Below, in pieces: positions 4,315 through 5,747 of a stretch of 5,747 bases of DNA. The position numbers and the translations under genes were made by a program. Source of the DNA: JBHAEP01 sp041855665 (GTDB taxonomy: Bacteria; Patescibacteriota; Saccharimonadia; Saccharimonadales; Saccharimonadaceae); NCBI GenBank assembly GCA_041855665.1, contig JBHAEP010000043.1:1-5747 (forward strand), read 5' to 3'. The notes under the pieces are model-generated. The model was not told the origin of the DNA. It worked only from the letters and a program-made list of their open reading frames with translations, and ran no database searches. Positions within the stretch are counted from its first letter, which is position 1; each line of letters begins with the position of its first letter.

Positions 4315-5747
4315 ATGGCAAAAAAGAAAACTACCACCAGAAGAAGAACCTCTAAAAAATCAGCAGCTCCGCAGCATAGTTTGCCGGCTGGATTTTGGCG
4401 TCAAGTAGGGGCGATATTATCTATTGCTGTTGCTTTGTTGTTGATCGTTGGTTGGTTTGGAGCTGGTGGGCCATTTTTGAATTCTGTGCATCAATTGCTA
4501 CTAGGTTTTATAGGCTATGCTGTGTTTGTTTTGCCAATTTTAATGATTTATTTAGCTATTGAAACTTTTAAATCAAAAGATAATCGCGTACCTCTAGTTA
4601 TTCAGATTGCATCTTTTTTGTTTATTTTGTGGGTGGCTGGACTAACTGGGTTAATTGTCCATGCTGATGGATCTACATATGGTGGTTGGCTTGGTGAACA
4701 AATAAATAGTGCAATGCTTGGGCTGGTTGTTCCAGTGGTTGCTGGTTTTATTTACGTCTTGCTTCTTGCGGTAACTGCTATGTTTGTTTTTAGTATCAAC
4801 CCAGAGACTATTGTCGAAATCATTAAAAACTCTGTCCGCGAGGAGGCTAGGCAAGAAAACGCTCGTAACGTAAAAGTTATGCGTCGAGCTGCAACTGTTG
4901 AGGTGGATGATGGCGTGAAACAGCCCGAGGAATCAAAGAAAAAGAAACCTGCACTGGAAATCAAGCTAGGAACCGAAGCTGAAACAGAACCTGCTGCACC
5001 CGAAAAAGAAAAGAAGCTACCTAGGCTCACGAATCTACGCGGGTCAACTCCCATGGAGAAGCCTAGTGCGGGCGAGCCAGAAAAAACTGCTTTGGTTATG
5101 GTAAATGATCCGAATTGGAAATCACCAAGCCTTGATCTTTTGAGCAAGAAAGAAAACCCTGCCGATCCAGGAGATATTCAGCAAAATGCACAAATTATCC
5201 AGGATACTTTGGCAGACTTTAAGATCGACGTAGAGATGGAGAAGGCGAATGTTGGCCCAAAGGTTACGCAGTATACATTAAAACCACCTAGTGGCGTTAA
5301 ACTTACCAAGATTACTGCTCTAGAGACGAATATAGCGCTAAATCTAGCCGCAAAAAGTTTGCGTATTGAGGCTCCGATTCCTGGCCAGCGAGCGGTCGGT
5401 ATCGAAGTTCCAAACCGAAAATCCGCTGACGTAAAACTCTACAGTCTTTTGACCAGTAAGCAGTGGCGAAGCAATAAAGAACCGTTGAGTTTCGCCGTAG
5501 GTAAGGATATTTCTGGACAAGCTGTTATTGGTGAATTAAATGCTATGCCGCATTTGATGATCGCTGGACAGACTGGTTCCGGTAAGTCTGTCATGATCAA
5601 TACTTTGTTGGCCAGTTTGCTTTATCGCAATAGTCCTAGTGATATGAAGTTGATATTGGTGGATCCAAAGCAAGTTGAAATGGCGCCTTTTGAAGATATT
5701 CCTCACTTGCTTACTCCTGTTATTACTGATCCGGAAAAAACAGTCAG
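4315..5747 (+). CDS. ftsK: FtsK/SpoIIIE DNA translocase, N-terminal 477 residues, 3' end outside window
   Basis: FtsK is a septum-anchored, ATP-driven hexameric DNA pump that clears chromosome ends through the division site and usually activates dimer resolution. The reading frame stays open from the ATG to the window edge. A very basic N-terminus (MAKKKTTTRRRTSKK) precedes four probable membrane helices (about 29-50, 61-83, 94-117, 133-160). A charged linker follows, rich in Lys/Glu/Pro/Ala (about 165-265) and short compared with E. coli FtsK. The alpha domain begins near WKSPSLDLL (268-276). Conserved blocks GPKVTQY (314-320), ALNLAAKSLRIEAPIPGQ (341-358) and VGIEVPN (361-367) follow. The motor has Walker A GQTGSGKS (418-425) and Walker B LILVDPK (446-452, Asp450). 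The rest of the motor and any DNA-reading gamma domain lie beyond the window, so orientation-sequence recognition cannot be judged. It is the last visible gene of the rnj unit. Confidence 0.96.
   Translation, partial: MAKKKTTTRRRTSKKSAAPQHSLPAGFWRQVGAILSIAVALLLIVGWFGAGGPFLNSVHQLLLGFIGYAVFVLPILMIYLAIETFKSKDNRVPLVIQIASFLFILWVAGLTGLIVHADGSTYGGWLGEQINSAMLGLVVPVVAGFIYVLLLAVTAMFVFSINPETIVEIIKNSVREEARQENARNVKVMRRAATVEVDDGVKQPEESKKKKPALEIKLGTEAETEPAAPEKEKKLPRLTNLRGSTPMEKPSAGEPEKTALVMVNDPNWKSPSLDLLSKKENPADPGDIQQNAQIIQDTLADFKIDVEMEKANVGPKVTQYTLKPPSGVKLTKITALETNIALNLAAKSLRIEAPIPGQRAVGIEVPNRKSADVKLYSLLTSKQWRSNKEPLSFAVGKDISGQAVIGELNAMPHLMIAGQTGSGKSVMINTLLASLLYRNSPSDMKLILVDPKQVEMAPFEDIPHLLTPVITDPEKTV

Noticed and set aside
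4651..5147. Two minus-strand open frames (4651-4854 and 4752-5147)
   Set aside because: They are antisense to the FtsK membrane region and linker. The Ser/Phe-rich product mirrors the Lys/Glu-rich linker codons on the plus strand.
4315..5747. Possible frameshift or break in ftsK
   Set aside because: The frame from ATG 4315 reads without a stop to the Walker A Lys and Walker B Asp in the same frame, and to the window edge. The gene is merely cut by the boundary.
1..5747. CRISPR array, transposon, tRNA/rRNA or toxin-antitoxin pair
   Set aside because: No spaced direct repeats, transposase motifs, terminal repeats, cloverleaf-type sequence or small paired genes were found. The only unknown gene stands alone.

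Overview
The window looks like ordinary core-genome sequence from a small-genome, AT-rich bacterium. The best fit is Candidatus Saccharibacteria (TM7) or another Patescibacteria/CPR lineage. The basis is the pairing of RNase J with PNPase, a compact gene layout, divergent versions of housekeeping proteins, and an RNase J with long low-complexity tails. This placement is inference from style, not from a marker gene. Glycines are encoded by GGN and no in-frame TGA occurs inside the conserved genes, so the UGA=Gly code of Gracilibacteria/Absconditabacteria is unlikely.

Layout: (1) 1-612, the 3' third of pnp (polynucleotide phosphorylase: end of the catalytic core, KH, S1), cut by the left window edge. 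(2) 635-670, a strong GC-rich hairpin terminator between convergent genes, with T-rich flanks on both strands. (3) 677-1102, minus strand, a 141-residue protein I do not recognise, with a near-ideal ribosome binding site and a perfect-consensus promoter. (4) 1103-1225, a divergent intergenic region with two back-to-back promoters and small dyads. (5) 1226-1792, a family 4-type uracil-DNA glycosylase that keeps the active-site residues but has lost the iron-sulfur cluster cysteines. It is apparently expressed from a leaderless or nearly leaderless transcript. (6) 1793-1907, the rnj promoter (its -35 overlaps the udg stop codon) and a leader of about 84 nt with hairpins. (7) 1908-4019, RNase J, 703 residues. 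(8) 4019-4312, a 97-residue three-helix PQ-loop/SemiSWEET-like membrane protein whose start overlaps the rnj stop. (9) 4315-5747, the N-terminal 477 residues of an FtsK/SpoIIIE DNA translocase, cut by the right edge just after Walker B.

rnj, the PQ-loop gene and ftsK form one tight transcription unit (1-nt overlap, then a 2-nt gap). PNPase (3'-5' phosphorolysis) and RNase J (5'-3' exo/endonuclease) are probably the two main arms of mRNA turnover in this cell. UDG performs the first step of uracil base excision, and FtsK pumps DNA during division and segregation.

I see no mobile element, CRISPR array, tRNA or rRNA, and no wholly new system. The most interesting points are the cluster-less UDG with its leaderless promoter, the orphan minus-strand gene with its shared control region, and the tails and leader of RNase J.
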